Shown here one piece after another: positions 22,095 to 35,184 of a DNA stretch of 64,000 nucleotides. The notes under the pieces are model-generated. The model searched no databases. It was not told where the DNA came from and saw nothing but the letters and a program-made list of their open reading frames with translations. The stretch comes from Embiotoca jacksoni (lineage: Eukaryota > Chordata > Actinopteri > Embiotocidae). The stretch covers positions 10,726,096 through 10,790,095 of the forward strand of contig JAKOON010000018.1 of NCBI GenBank assembly GCA_022577435.1, read 5' to 3'. Within the stretch, counting starts at the first letter, position 1. Each line of letters opens with the position of its first letter. A program made the position numbers and the translations under genes.

Positions 22095-22142
22095 CAGCTC
22101 CCACAGGTTGGCTGGTGGCTGTTGTGTGTGTGTGTGTGTGTG
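21964..22142 (+). repeat. (CA)n array with variant CGCA units, then a short (GT)n arm
   Basis: CA/CGCA repeats from about 21964 to 22091, followed after 32 bp by (GT)n at 22124-22142. The arms are complementary. Confidence 0.95.
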
Positions 22143-22149
22143 TCCTGAA

Positions 22150-24290
22150 GTTTGAAGCAATGCAGAGGAGAAGACACTTGGTAAATGTTGTGCAGGGAGT
22201 AACGGGTGACTTTTTTATTTTTTATTTATTTATTTATTTTTTTATCTTATCCAGTAATACATTGCACTAATATTCCTGCTTTGTGTAAAAGTCCACACTT
22301 CATTCTCCTGGTTGGCTGTCTGTGTTGGGTCCAGCAGGAATGAAAGGAGGGGGGTGGGCAGGATTTGAAGCCCAAAGTGAAGTGGTTGCACAAGCGAATT
22401 TCTTTTCAGCACAGTTCGACTACAGTCCATGGGAAATGCAGGCATTTAAAGTCAAGGCCAGTCTGATAGCTGCAACACAAGTCCAAATGGAAACTGCTGA
22501 ACATAGAAGGGTTGCTTTGAAACAGGGGTGAGGCACACAGTTTTCCTTTTCGATATAATAGTTTTTCAGTTTTTTTCAGAAGTGGAAGATTTAGGTGCAC
22601 AGTATTGGTGGGGGGTTTTAGAAATTCTCTCATCAGAAATATAAAGTTTTTCAACTAAAAATATGGAATTTGTCATCATTTTGAACTAATCGTGGCCATA
22701 CGTGTGTAAAACCTTCCAGAAATTTGGAAAAGCTAGAATCAGTCAAAAATGTTTTACGTGTTAAAAACTCAAATGCCTGGGGGGGATACATGAGGGACAT
22801 GTGTTTTTTTTTTTATTTTTTTTTTAAAGAAACAATATATCCAAATATGAGCATCTTTATCCTGCAAACTAAATGTACATTCAAGCTTGTACACAACAGA
22901 TCTCAAAACACAATGTAAATATCCCTTTGGAATCAATACTTTTATATATAGTATCAGTAGACCACTGACATGTGCCACTTCAAATTTCTCACGTCGGCTT
23001 TTGCAGAGTTCATGAGGGACTATATTTGTTACTGATAATATGAAGGTGTTAGAACATTCAAAATTATGGAAATATCTTATTGTCTATTTTATATAATCTT
23101 CAAATGATATAAATATATTATATTACATTGTGAGCACAGTGATTCATGAAACAAAATATTGCAAAATTACTAAATAAATAATAGATACATGATTTTGTAA
23201 TCTACAGAAAACGTGACTTTGTCAGTTAACTTACACACACGATGCCTGAGCAGGCTTGTAGGCCAGGCAGGCAGACGTCCACTACACCCCAAATTAAAAG
23301 GTTTTACAATCAGGTAGGTCGACGGACGGCCCTGAGGTTTTTCAGTCTCCTTGTACAGGGGGTCTTATCTGAGGATCACCTTTCATGCAAGCACTCCCAA
23401 GGAAGGATGTTTCTTTCTTCCATTGAGACCAGTCGGCCCAGCTTCTCTCTGTTTTACAAATGAACGACAGAGGAGATGTAATTATGAGAGATGCGATGTA
23501 AGTTCAGAAGAGCCCAGAGACATCCATTTATACCCAGTGACGTGGTGCAAAGACATACAAGTCCTGTACAGAAGGCAACTGATCACAAACATCCCTGCAG
23601 TTTAGTATTTGCGTAGAATTCCAAAGGAACACAATAAATAGGAAATATTTACTGTTCTTTTTCTCCTCTTTCTGCAGATAATTGAAGATGGTAATCATAC
23701 AGTCATTGTTTGGTGATGCAAAATGTAGCTGATGTGCGCAGAAATGTGCTCCCGGAGAGGCCAGCGTGGGTTTGTGTGGAATGAATACAATGTTGGACAC
23801 AAAAGGAGCGCAGCAGAAAGAGAAGTGTCAATCTCCACCTGACTCAGAGCCCATTACAGGGTGCAAGAGGAGACAGTGATGTGTGTGTTCCTGCTCTTGT
23901 GTGTGTGTGTGTCTGTGTGTGTGTGGGAGAGGTAAAGAGAAAGACACCCAAAGGTGTGTAGAGCGCACGCATCCATTCACTGTCATGATTAGCAGCTATT
24001 ATCAACAGCTCCAACTGGTTGCCAGTCAGACTGAATTATTCTGCAGTAAATCGACTAGCAGGCAGTTGACCAATGACTGTTTCCTTAACGCACAACACAA
24101 ACTCCGCTTCTGATTTCATTTCCTACCTTTTCTATCACTCCTTTCATTGATTGGCTCCTGTGCTTTCAACTAAAACCTCTCTTTTATCTATCCCGCCCTC
24201 CTTTATTTCTATTGCTGCCTTCCCTTTGTCCGCAGCACCCAGCTCGTCCGTTTTTGTGCTTTTAGCTTCACAGTGATAAAATCGCAGAGC
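22150..24290. other. intergenic, no gene recognised
   Basis: Mostly unique-looking AT-rich DNA with short frames only. Confidence 0.55.
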
Positions 24291-24300
24291 AGGCGTTCTT

Positions 24301-24320
24301 TGCGTGTGCGTGTGCGTGTG

Positions 24321-24355
<35 letters not shown>

Positions 24356-24356
24356 A
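24301..24356 (+). repeat. (GT)n microsatellite with GC interruptions
   Basis: TGTGCG-interrupted GT repeat. Confidence 0.95.
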
Positions 24357-24399
24357 GTTTTCAGGGCAGGGCAGTGCAAGCAACAGTCTGATCCATACT

Positions 24400-27300
24400 A
24401 ATGTTCATTGATAGGAAAATCAATGGTGCATTGATCCAAGACTTGGCTCTAAGAGGGGAGGGAGGGAGTGCAAAGACTGGTGGAAGAGCAGCAGAAAGAG
24501 GAAAAACATGGAGAATGAACAGCAGAGGAAGGGAAGGATTAAGCAGATGAGGAGAAATGAGGAGGAAAATGGGGAAGAAAGAAGGTCCAACGCACTGTAG
24601 GCCTCTGTGTGTCTGCAGATGACAGAGGGGAGACTGGAGTCCTGGTGGCTGCTGCTGGGGGTGGGTAACTATATGTGTGATCAACCTGTAGTGGCCCACT
24701 GTTCTCTTTTCTCTCTCTGTCTCGCAGAACAGCTCTTGAGAGTGCACCAGCAAGCCTCAAATGGAACCTGAGAAGAAGAAAAAAAGAGGAGAAACAGGAG
24801 AGGAGAGGAGGAGGGGAGGGAGAAAATCAATTTTCCCAGACAGAGGCAGGCTGGTCTAATGGAGGTCTAAGAGAAGAGGAGGAGGAGAGGACATATTTTC
24901 CTCTGATTACCTCCTGTAGCCTCCATGGCAAACCTTCAAAGCTAGTGTTGCTACAGCGGCCTCACTCGTCCCACCTTGTCTGGAGTCTAGTTGTTTCCCT
25001 CACTCGGCGCCAATCAGGCTTTGAGGTGGGCGACAACAGTGCAGCTAAAAAACATCCCAACATACAAGATGAGTGAGGAAATGGCAGCAACACACAGTGA
25101 CCTGATTGATGCTGCAGAAATGAATGTCTTTTTAAGAAGAAATGAACATTTTTGTTCTCATTTCTTTGGATTCTGTGCAGTGGTGGAACATTTTAAAGGC
25201 ACGTCTAAGCTAATTTCTCCTTTTTCAATCTCCATGCTGCCCTTTACAGAAATTATGTAACCTGCTGCTACATCTCTGAGAGAGAAAATGAGCTGGATTA
25301 AATGGATAAAAGTTTCCATTTGGCTAAGATGAATCATTTATAAAGTATAAAGGAAGGAAATTTGTCATTAGTGTCTCTTGCAAATAATGGGGGATATCCA
25401 GAGTAGCCTGTTGCTTGTGATTCTCCGCTCAGGTGGCCCATGACCAGGTTGCTATGTCCAATTTCCTGCCACAGGCATGATTATTATGAATTGGTGAGTG
25501 AAGTGGACTTTCAATGCAATGCAGAAAAATTGCAGGCAGTGATTTGCTCCAGTTAAGTGAATTTGAAATCTTGTTTATTGGTCATGAAGTAAAATGTGTG
25601 CACATTGGGAACACAGAGAAAGTATCAAACCAATGGCTGATAACAGGAGCAATAAATCAAAAACATTTGTGATTAGCTAGGCAGATTGACCGGTCAGGGC
25701 ATGTGCAGAGTTTCTTAAAAACTTCTTAAATAAAAACTTGGTAATTCTGGAGCACTTTTAACCTAACAAGACATCTGAAGTTAGACTCTAAAGGCTGTGA
25801 CCTGCAGTAAGAACCAAAAAAAGAACAAAAGGGACCAAAACAGGGACAGATGTGGCTCACAAAATCCCCAGAAACCCTTCCAAAGGCTGCTGTATGTCTG
25901 CCTCTGTACTTTTTGTGAATGTGCTCATTAAACTTGTGAATGTGCAACCAGCTATTAAACAACGTTTCAATGAACTTTTCCTTTTCTTTGGAACACTTAC
26001 TGTACAAATGCAGTGTCTTTTTACCCAGAGGAAAAGAAAGTGCTGAAAAAGCTCAGAAGGGTTTGAAAAGCTATTAAATGTTGCTGAAGGAGAGCTTGTA
26101 ACCTGTCTCGGTCTCTCTGTCTGTCTGTCTGTTGCTGACAGACAGACAGAGACTCCCTCCCTGTCTTTCTGGCCCTTTGTGTTTTTCTGTCTCTCGGCCT
26201 GTGAGGTGAAAGTGGCTTCCATGGTAACGACACACTCTGTTTATACCACGACGTCTCACTTCATCACAAGCTGTTGATGGCTTTGATTTGCATGCGTGCC
26301 TGTGTTTGAGTGTGTGTGTTTGTTCCCCCCCTATTTCTGTGAAATACCCCTTAAACCGCCCTTCACACATCATACAGGTGTCTGCGAGACGAGTAGGACA
26401 TTAAAACTAGAAATCACAAACATTCCTCCCTGAAATAAACAGAAATTATGTTATCATGTCTTTCAGTTTTTAAAGGCAAATGTCCTTCCATTGAAAGCAG
26501 AAGATCAGATTCTGATGTATCAAAGCAGCTGTTTCTCTACTAATCCATGGTTTTAAATCTATTTCCTTTATGTGGAAAAAAATATAAAACAAAACCAATC
26601 CAATAAGCTTTAAAAATATCAACATATGCACACGTTCATCTTGTGTTAACTGCCATAAGGTGTTTAACTTTAAAAAAAAATCTCTGACAAAATCATAAAA
26701 AAAGGAAATTGGCACTTTAGCTGTTAAGATTAGAAAAATGTAAATTTAATCATACTCATTTCCTCGTTGCGTGAGCTGATCCTGTACACTTAACCACTTA
26801 AATTAGCAGCAGAAACAATGATTATGACTTCTTTTCACCAAAACCAGTCGCCCCCAATTAGTGGAGTAGGGGAGTGAGGATGTGGGGAAAGCTGAGGAGG
26901 GAGGGAGAGAGGGAGAGAGGGAGAGAGGGAGGGAGGGAGGGAGGGACGGAGGGACGGAGGGCCTGGCTAGCCAGACCCCCTGCGGGGCAGAAAGGGGTTG
27001 GGTTGAGGGGGGGATGGATTCCATACCAGGAAATCCATTAGGGCAGGGAACGGCGTGGAGCTGGCAGCACGGAGTGGCTGCTGTGTTTTTAAAAATTCCT
27101 CATTAGGTGTAATTTCTAAATTACAATCAGCATGGGCAGAATGAGAAGGCGAGGATCTGACCAACTCATCAGGATAATCAGGGTAATAGCATGATCCGGC
27201 GCGAGTGTGTGTTGGAGCAGAGAGAGAGAGCCAGATAAAAAAAGACAAAGCGAGCAGGGGAGGATGGAGGGGGAATTTTAATGCTGCTGCTGGACACTGA

Positions 27301-28540
27301 CTTTCGGTTGTTTTTGTGTCTTTTTTTTTTTTTTTTTTATGATTTTTTTTTTTTTTTTTTTTACAACTAACTGATCTAGATAATTGCTGTGGGGGGTTGG
27401 GTGACTAAAGCAACAAGCTAATGGAAAGCAGGAGTCTCCGTCAGTCTCTCCTCTCTTGCTGTGGTCTCGCCTTCCACTTCCGAATGAGACTGAGATGGAA
27501 AAACTGGTAAGAGTGAAGGAGAAGAGTGGGAAAAGGAGGAAGACCAGGGACAGAAACAAGGGCGGAGAGTGAGAGAGGGAGTCGAGGGGCCTCTGTAAAG
27601 GAGAGAGAGAGAGACAGAGAGGAGGGGAAACGGCAGGAAGGGAGGGAGGGAGGGAGGGAGGGAGGAGAAGAGGTTAATTTGCACATATTAGAGAGGGCAG
27701 GATTTTTCATTAAAAAGAGATTGAAGTTGATATATGCCTGTGCGCTCCTGACACACTGTACACTCTGATTGTGTTAAGTCCTTGACAGAACAAAGGATTG
27801 CCCCCTTCACTCTCTCTCTCTCTCCATCTATCTCTAACAGCCATTACAGTCGGCTGCAGCTCCGGCAGCATTTTGCAGCTTTATGGAGCCGTTTCACGGT
27901 GAAACAGAAGCACAGTGTCATATCACCTCTGGTACCCCTCCTTTAATGCATATGCACACTGTCTTCCTTATGAAAATTCATCCGAGGGAAAAACTGGTTT
28001 TCATGCACTGAAACGAGGAGTGCGCGCATTGAATTTGGTGTTCAGAGGCCTCGGGATCTGTGCGGACACCAAACGGTTTAGTTCTCCCTCCCTCACTGCA
28101 AACAGGAAGCACGAGAAGCCGACGCCTTTTCACGTACCCAATCCCTGCGAGTGAAGGAAGTATTTAATAAAGAGCTGCATTTGTGAGAGCACAGTTGTTC
28201 CTTTACCTGGCGCCATTTCCAAAACGGGAGTTGGGACACCAACAAAAGCCTCCAGTCCATTGTTCGAGGCTGCCCGTTCAGGTAAGTTGATCTGCCTCCT
28301 GCAGGTGCCTGAGGCCAAGTCATACCTGCTGCAGAAACAACAGAAACAATCACAACAATTCCTGTTTGTTTTCTGATCTGTTGTTTAGGACACATGCAAC
28401 TGATCTAAAATCTCTCCCTTCGTGCATTTTTTTTCCCTCCGCTCTCCTTCTTTTATCTTGTTTTCCTCAGGCCACATCTGTCATTCCACGCTGGAGGGTT
28501 ATACCTGATCTTTGACCTTAGTTAGCGTGGCCCCTGAGAC
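24400..28540. other. intergenic, purine-rich simple repeats and unique islands
   Basis: (GGGA)n-type tracts at about 26900-26945 and 27641-27664, T runs at 27320-27362, and unique islands near 25380-25500 and 27090-27200. No exon supported. Confidence 0.55.
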
Positions 28541-28548
<8 letters not shown>

Positions 28549-28623
<75 letters not shown>

Positions 28624-28650
28624 GCGCGCACGCACACACACACACACACG
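28549..28650 (+). repeat. (CA)n microsatellite
   Basis: About 35 CA units, then CGCA variants. Confidence 0.95.
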
Positions 28651-29148
28651 CAGACAAGCCTGCACACACAGAACTGGAGATATCGATTGGTGATAGATAG
28701 ATAGAGCAGGGCTGTCCTGATAAGGAGGCCATATTTGATGTTTGTTCTTGCAGTAGAGAGAGCGGCAGAGAGAGATTAGATCACAATGAGCTGCCTGCTA
28801 CGTCCTTGGCTTCGTCCCCACTTGAGGCTTTACAGGAGTTTAGGGGTCGAGCTTAAAGAATGACGGGTGAGGGATTGTGGACAAGGGGCGCCAGACCTGC
28901 TTAAATCCAGTGTGGTAAGAGCCATTGATTAACACGGCCTGTAATGTTATTCAAGGGTGTGTTTTTGCACAGTCCAAGGTTTTCAGCATTCCAGGCCGGT
29001 AGATGCACAACAACAACGGCTCCCTTTCTAAAAGACACTCCTTTGTTTCCCGTTCCTTGTCCTCCCTGTGCGATATTATAAACTGACTGACAGGCATCAA
29101 TACATGTCTGTAGTTTCACAATGGCTGTGTGCTCAGGTCCACCAAACA

Positions 29149-29158
29149 CACACACACA

Positions 29159-29247
<89 letters not shown>
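29149..29247 (+). repeat. (CA)n microsatellite
   Basis: About 45 CA units with a single AAGC interruption near the left end. Confidence 0.95.
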
Positions 29248-29249
<2 letters not shown>

Positions 29250-29642
29250 AGAGCTCATTCACCCAGTGCAGCTCTGTATATCCTTCCGCTTTAAGAGTTT
29301 GTTTTTATCCATTCTCCATCCAATCAAAAATAGTCATACAAACATTTAACCTACTGGGCATTTACAAGAAGTATTGAAATACTTAATTAATGGTTTATTT
29401 TATTGTAATGTAAATGAACAGCACGCACTGTGGTCAGATGTGACATTAAAATGGTGAATGCTAAAACTTGTGCTAATTGCAGCTAACATTAGCCACCATG
29501 CGGTACTGACCAGAACAAGAGAAGCAGCAAAACCTCTAAATGTACTGAACTGAACAAGGGTGCCGACTCAGTCAGTGCTTAGTTTGCAAAAGGAAGAAAG
29601 CAATATTTCTTATTTCATATAATATAAATAGTATAAGTTAAA

Positions 29643-29690
29643 ATGTTTATGTACTATATATATATATATATATATATAGTACATAAACAT
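29643..29690. repeat. perfect 48-bp palindrome centred on (TA)n
   Basis: ATGTTTATGTAC arms flank an alternating TA core. The whole 48 bp equals its reverse complement. It can extrude as a cruciform. Confidence 0.95.
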
Positions 29691-31009
29691 ATATATATAT
29701 ATATTTAACAATTAATTAAAATAATTAATAAATGCTGGAGATCACAGCTGTAAACATGTCTAATGCTATATGATTCCACACATGGTCACGTTGGCATTTA
29801 TCACCTGTTCATACACACATCACTGACAGACAGGCTTAAACTGATCTCAAACTATTTATGTGTTCAAAAGTCAGGAAGTCATATTCAAACTTTACATGAT
29901 GATTTATAGCTGCAGACAAGCATGTTAATAAACACTTATAAATGTCCTCACATCTACATTAGTGGAGCAGAAAGATACAGCTACATTAGACTGTGTTATA
30001 GTGGGCAATAAAACACACATTTATGGCTTGTAAATACTAGATATGGGTTTGTTAAAGTGTACCAAATTATGGTTCACACGAGCAGCAATATTGCAGTGGG
30101 GGCAAAAAAAATGATAAATGGATATTTGTTTCTATTTTAAATGGGAACTGACACGTGCTGTAAATTCACACTTCCTGCAAAGATGCTTCCTCAGTTTAGA
30201 TTTTGTTCACAGTGCTAACTTGAAGTGATATATCCGTATCTACGTCTAGAAAACAAACTTAAAGGTTTTGTCCTGCTGATCTTTCCACTAAGTGTGGTTA
30301 AAGTCACAAAGCATTAAAACTCTCTTCTGGCAGTGCAGTGACCTAAGAGTCCCTTTTACATATGACCGGAGCCAACCCACGATTCAAATCCCCCAGTCGA
30401 AAAAGCAGCATGTGTACGTATGAAAGGCCGTATATGTTGGCCAGTGTGTGCGCGGTCTCAAGGGCCGGGAGATTATGTCGACAAAAGGTGCACCTGGTGC
30501 TTTAGATTGAGTTTCTCTCCTCCCCTTCCTCCCTTTATCCCTCTTCCATCCCCCTCTCCTCTTCTTCCTCTGGCCATTTCCAACGCTACCCTGGGACTTT
30601 TAAAAGATTAGACCGCAGCTTTTATAATTGTGCCACTAATGCATGTTAACAGTTTGGAATAAAGGAGACTAATGGAGAATAGTACTCTTTAATATTTAAA
30701 AAAAAAAAAATAATAATACCTGCTGGCTGTGGGAATACATTTTCTAGTTATTTTAGTGACTTATATAATCATGTATAGTGTGTCAGAGCAGATTATTGAG
30801 CCATGTCCCAGTGTAACTCAGATCTAATGGGTTTCTGGGTAGCCGGTGATAAACAAGACAAGCATGTGTTTAGTTATAATGTATTAAAGCCTAGTTTTTG
30901 ACACAATAATGCAATACTGGGGCCGTACTACTCAAACAAGCAGCAGAAAACTTATTTCAATTAGTTTTTTCTGTAAATACTCTTTATAACTTTTGTAAAA
31001 GTGTCAATG

Positions 31010-31020
31010 CAGTGATGGAA

Positions 31021-31059
<39 letters not shown>

Positions 31060-31200
31060 TACAAGTAAAAGCTAAAAGATGACAATCCTACTGAAGTAAA
31101 GGTACAGAAATATTTAGGAGCCAGATGCATGTGACTTGCTGTTGTAGTGTATCTGATTGAGGTGGAGCTACTTTATACAGTTAGGTGATTCATTTCAGTG
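31010..31200. mobile_element. degenerate teleost interspersed repeat fragment
   Basis: Contains an (AAT)n run (31022-31059), then actgaagtaaaggtacag and gtggagctactttatac. These resemble a nonautonomous repeat abundant in spiny-rayed fish. The family name is not known to me with confidence. Confidence 0.4.
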
Positions 31201-32160
31201 TTACCAAACATGAGGGTCGAGCCTCCTTCTGTAGGTCACCAGACAAACCGGAGGGGTCATGAAATGATTAATGGGCGTGAAGAGAAGCAAAAACAAAGTT
31301 CACTTAAATTAGTGTTCATTTTTGAGGACTTTTTTCTAATGTGTGTGTGTGAGTGTGTGTGTTTGTATGTGTGTTTGTATAATATTGGATCAATTCAAAC
31401 AGTTATTTAAATAAGACCATATTATGAGACGTTTGGAGGTGAAATGTCTCTTTGGGGCACTGCGAACGACTCCTACACATCTGAGACGTGACGAGCAGGT
31501 TCTAAGTGGGCAGTGATTATTTTTCATTGTTTTTGGTGTCAGAAAGCAAACTCAAGTGTAATATTTAACATCGTAAGTTAATCACAAGTTAGAATATCTG
31601 AAACATCTGAAAAATGTAAATTTAAAAACATGGTATTCCCTGACAAATGGTGGAGCGTAAATGTAAAGTGGCATCAGCTGGAAATACTCCAGTAAATGCA
31701 CTGTATTTTCTTTCCATCGCTGTAAACTTTAAAGGATTTTACGTCACATATTGTCCCTCTTACAAGTTGCTTCACCTTCTGAAAGAATTACGGCATCCTC
31801 CTTGTAACGGGTATGTTGGGGTTTAGCTTCTGGTAGCAGTGAAATCCAAACCTCCCTGAAGATTTTTTTTTTTTTACAGTTGATTAATGGGTCATTTTAA
31901 TGCATCATGTTCCCACATGTTAAATAAATCTCACAAGCAAAGCTCTGGTTTTCATCTCTTCTCCTCAGACTCCACAGCTGTTTCACGTGTAATTTTTTTT
32001 GCGTGCGAAAAAACTATTCAAAAATCATAAAACGTAAGGAAACCTGTGTCCACAGATGGGATTTTTTTCTGGGTGAAAAGCAGGTACAGTTCACTATGAG
32101 TGGCTTTCTTTTTCACCCTCTCTACAGCGAAACAACAGAAAGTTCACAGAGACGCAGGGC

Positions 32161-32164
<4 letters not shown>

Positions 32165-32204
<40 letters not shown>
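32165..32204 (+). repeat. poly-T tract
   Basis: About 40 consecutive T. Confidence 0.95.
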
Positions 32205-32207
<3 letters not shown>

Positions 32208-32319
32208 GTTTTTGATGTCTGCGTGATGACACACACATACAAACATGTTCAAACCTCAACTGCTTATTATTGGACTAATATTTCATTAATTTACCACAGC
32301 TGATGCAACAGGTCCAAAA

Positions 32320-32354
32320 CACGCACACACACGCACATGCGCACGCGCACATGC

Positions 32355-32411
<57 letters not shown>
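32320..32411 (+). repeat. (CA)n microsatellite
   Basis: CA with CGCA/CATG variants at the left, pure CA at the right. Confidence 0.95.
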
Positions 32412-32412
<1 letters not shown>

Positions 32413-32514
32413 CTCACTCCCTCTCTGCCGTCATCATACCTCTTTTGTCACTTTACTCCCACAGCATGTATTTGGGAGCAAAGAAACTGAATCAGCTGTG
32501 TGAGTGTGTGTTTC

Positions 32515-32516
<2 letters not shown>

Positions 32517-32552
<36 letters not shown>

Positions 32553-32697
32553 GTGCTCACATGTACACCCCACTCCCTCCCTCTTTATTTCCAAAATACA
32601 CACACAAGCCTTCCATCCAGCCCAAGGGTCTCCAGTCTGCATAATAAATGAGGCTTGCTGATAGGTGGAGGAACAGGGGAGGTACTTGGATCTTTCG

Positions 32698-32777
<80 letters not shown>
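32517..32777 (+). repeat. (GT)n and (CA)n arms, about 155 bp apart
   Basis: (GT)n at 32517-32549 and (CA)n at 32706-32777. They are complementary arms in inverted arrangement. Confidence 0.95.
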
Positions 32778-32782
<5 letters not shown>

Positions 32783-32983
32783 AGACACATCGGCCTTCAT
32801 CATTACGCAGCTTGGGTGTATACCACTTAACAGCTGTTGCCGCTGGAGAAATCTCTTTACATGCCTGTTGTTGGCTCAATTATTGTGATTGCAGCAGCAG
32901 TTGGAGTTCTCTTCAGTCTCTGGTGTTCAGATTTTAGTGCTAGAAATTAGCTTCAAGTCTCCACAGGGATCCCTTCTCTCACA

Positions 32984-33022
32984 CTGACTTCAGTGTCCTT
33001 GAGCAAGGCACTTATCCTGTGC
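32984..33022. mobile_element. fragment resembling a teleost SINE-type repeat
   Basis: Contains tccttgagcaaggcacttat, a recurring word in fish interspersed repeats. Too short for a firm assignment. Confidence 0.35.
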
Positions 33023-33293
33023 TTAGGGCAGCCTCCAGGTGTTTATGTGTGTGAAGAGCCTTTCTATTTCTGCAGCTTTCCCCCACCCCTCCCCAATTTA
33101 CAGGCTAATCATAAAAACACACACATACAGCAGCAGAGGGATGAATATCAGAGGATTTGGTTTGTTGAGGTTGATCATTTGTTATGCACGTGGAAGCTTT
33201 GTTGCGCTCAATGAATACTAAAATTACATTTCTCACCTGACAACAACTACAAAAGAGGAGTAATTAATGATACACCTCTAACACTCTATAGTT

Positions 33294-33295
<2 letters not shown>

Positions 33296-33355
<60 letters not shown>
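33296..33355 (+). repeat. (GT)n microsatellite
   Basis: About 29 GT units. Confidence 0.95.
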
Positions 33356-33358
<3 letters not shown>

Positions 33359-33747
33359 TATCATTTATGGACACGAGCACATGACATTTTTCTCAACCTG
33401 CCATCACTAAGCAGGGCTGGAATTATTTAATAATATAGACCCCTCACATAGCCAACCATTTGAAAGTAATTATCAGTAATGATCTGCCGGTGACTGATCT
33501 ATTTTTACCTGATGATCAAACCAGATCTCATCTCAGATCTATATCCCGTGACATTCATTATAACCCTGCACGATTACATTCATCTCTGCCAGCACCACCT
33601 GTCCCTGTAATGGTGTTTCATTCTTCACCCGGAGCCCATTCACACTGACGGTAAATACAGGAAATACAATGTGGGCTTTTATATTTTGTCCAGGTAGGAT
33701 GTAAGTAGTGTTGTGAGGGAAAATGCATTGTTTACCTGAATATATTT

Positions 33748-33783
<36 letters not shown>

Positions 33784-34378
33784 TTAGGTTGGAACTGATT
33801 GCCGTGTGCTTTATAAATTACTTTTATCCAATTTCTAGTGTTTTCAATTTGAATCCAACAGTTTGCTGTGGCTACTTAAAACACCCCTTTAACCAACACG
33901 TTAACTCCTGGTCTTTTAAAAAAAAAAAAAAAAGAAATATAAAAGTTAATGCATTATTTTGTCAAATTTGTGCCGCACTATCACACATAAATAGACAAAC
34001 AGTTATTTTTATGTAGAAGCTGGTTGCAAAGAAGAAAAAAAAAAAGGGGTTTCTGAATGAGTTTAGTTGAATTTATACATAATTTAGTGCATTTCTGTGT
34101 GGGTCATGTGGCTTCCCTGCAGTTGGTCGATGGTCTTCAAAACAACAGACTGGTGGTCGCCATAGCAGAGCAAAGAGACAAACATTAAAGAAACAAGGAC
34201 TACTTAATACCCCGTTGGAATACTGTGAATAGGACAAGGTTGCTAAAACCCAGCTACAGATGTAGCAGTAGGTTATTAGAGGGTTGTGGGAGGTCACACA
34301 ACAGAAACATAAGATGAGATATAAATTTGAAATATTGCCTACATAACATCACTAGACCCTCATTATCTAATGTTCTGC

Positions 34379-34452
34379 TATATTTGCATTACATTACATT
34401 ACATTTCATTTAGCTGACGCTTTTATCCAAAGCGACTTACAATAAATGCATT
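34379..34452. mobile_element. teleost interspersed repeat fragment
   Basis: A (CATTA)n run leads into catttagctgacgctttt and atccaaagcgacttacaa. This sequence is widespread in teleost genomes. I recognise the word but not a certain family name. Confidence 0.6.
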
Positions 34453-34789
34453 TCAACCATAATGCATACTTTAAATAAAGTCACGGGAGTCTTTATATTT
34501 TAGCAAATGAATAAGTAATAACAACATTAAAATAAGAATTTTGCAACACTGATTTCTGTAATTTTTTTTCTGGGATTTGAACTGAATTTGGATGTTCTCT
34601 AAATCTCACGAGCAGCAAGGTAACGCGCAGCCTGATTTAATAAACAGCGCAGTCAGAGCTGCAGCTCGCAGTGCAAACCGACTCTGCCGCAAAGCTGCAT
34701 TTCCCCTTTCAAAGGGGAAAAGCAGACAACAGAAAAATCACTCATTCAAATCTCCTCCCCTTACCTCTGAATTAATATGCTCATCAGTG

Positions 34790-35000
34790 CAGCGTGAAGT
34801 TGTCCTCCTCGCCTCTCTGCGGTTTTCGGAGCTCCTTTCTTCTCGCCGGTAGTGGGAGCCGCGGGCGGCGGTACAGGAGCGGCTCTGTGGCCGCGCAGCG
34901 CTTCACTCCGAGCGGCGTGGCGAGCGGACCAGGCGCCGCTGAGTCCCGGGGACGTGCTGCTACGCGGAGAGGCGAGAAAGGGACTTTACTCAAACTCTCC
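34790..35000. promoter_or_regulatory. isolated CpG island in intergenic DNA
   Basis: A dense CpG block (ggcggcgg, cgcgcagcgc, ccgcgg words) between AT-rich flanks. No known protein in any frame. It is promoter-like, with no identified downstream gene. Confidence 0.4.
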
Positions 35001-35095
35001 ACGTCGTCTCCACCTTCGGCATATACACACACAAAAACGAGTTTATTTCACAACAGGTTAACTTTTTTTTGTATATTAGTCCATAACAAAATGAC

Positions 35096-35098
<3 letters not shown>

Positions 35099-35182
<84 letters not shown>
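35099..35182 (+). repeat. (TA)n then poly-T
   Basis: About 28 TA units followed by about 28 T. Confidence 0.95.

Positions 35183-35184
<2 letters not shown>

Noticed and set aside
30340..30410. tRNA-like B-box word gattcaaatcccc
   Set aside because: The flanking bases do not form a T-stem or acceptor stem and no A-box is correctly spaced.
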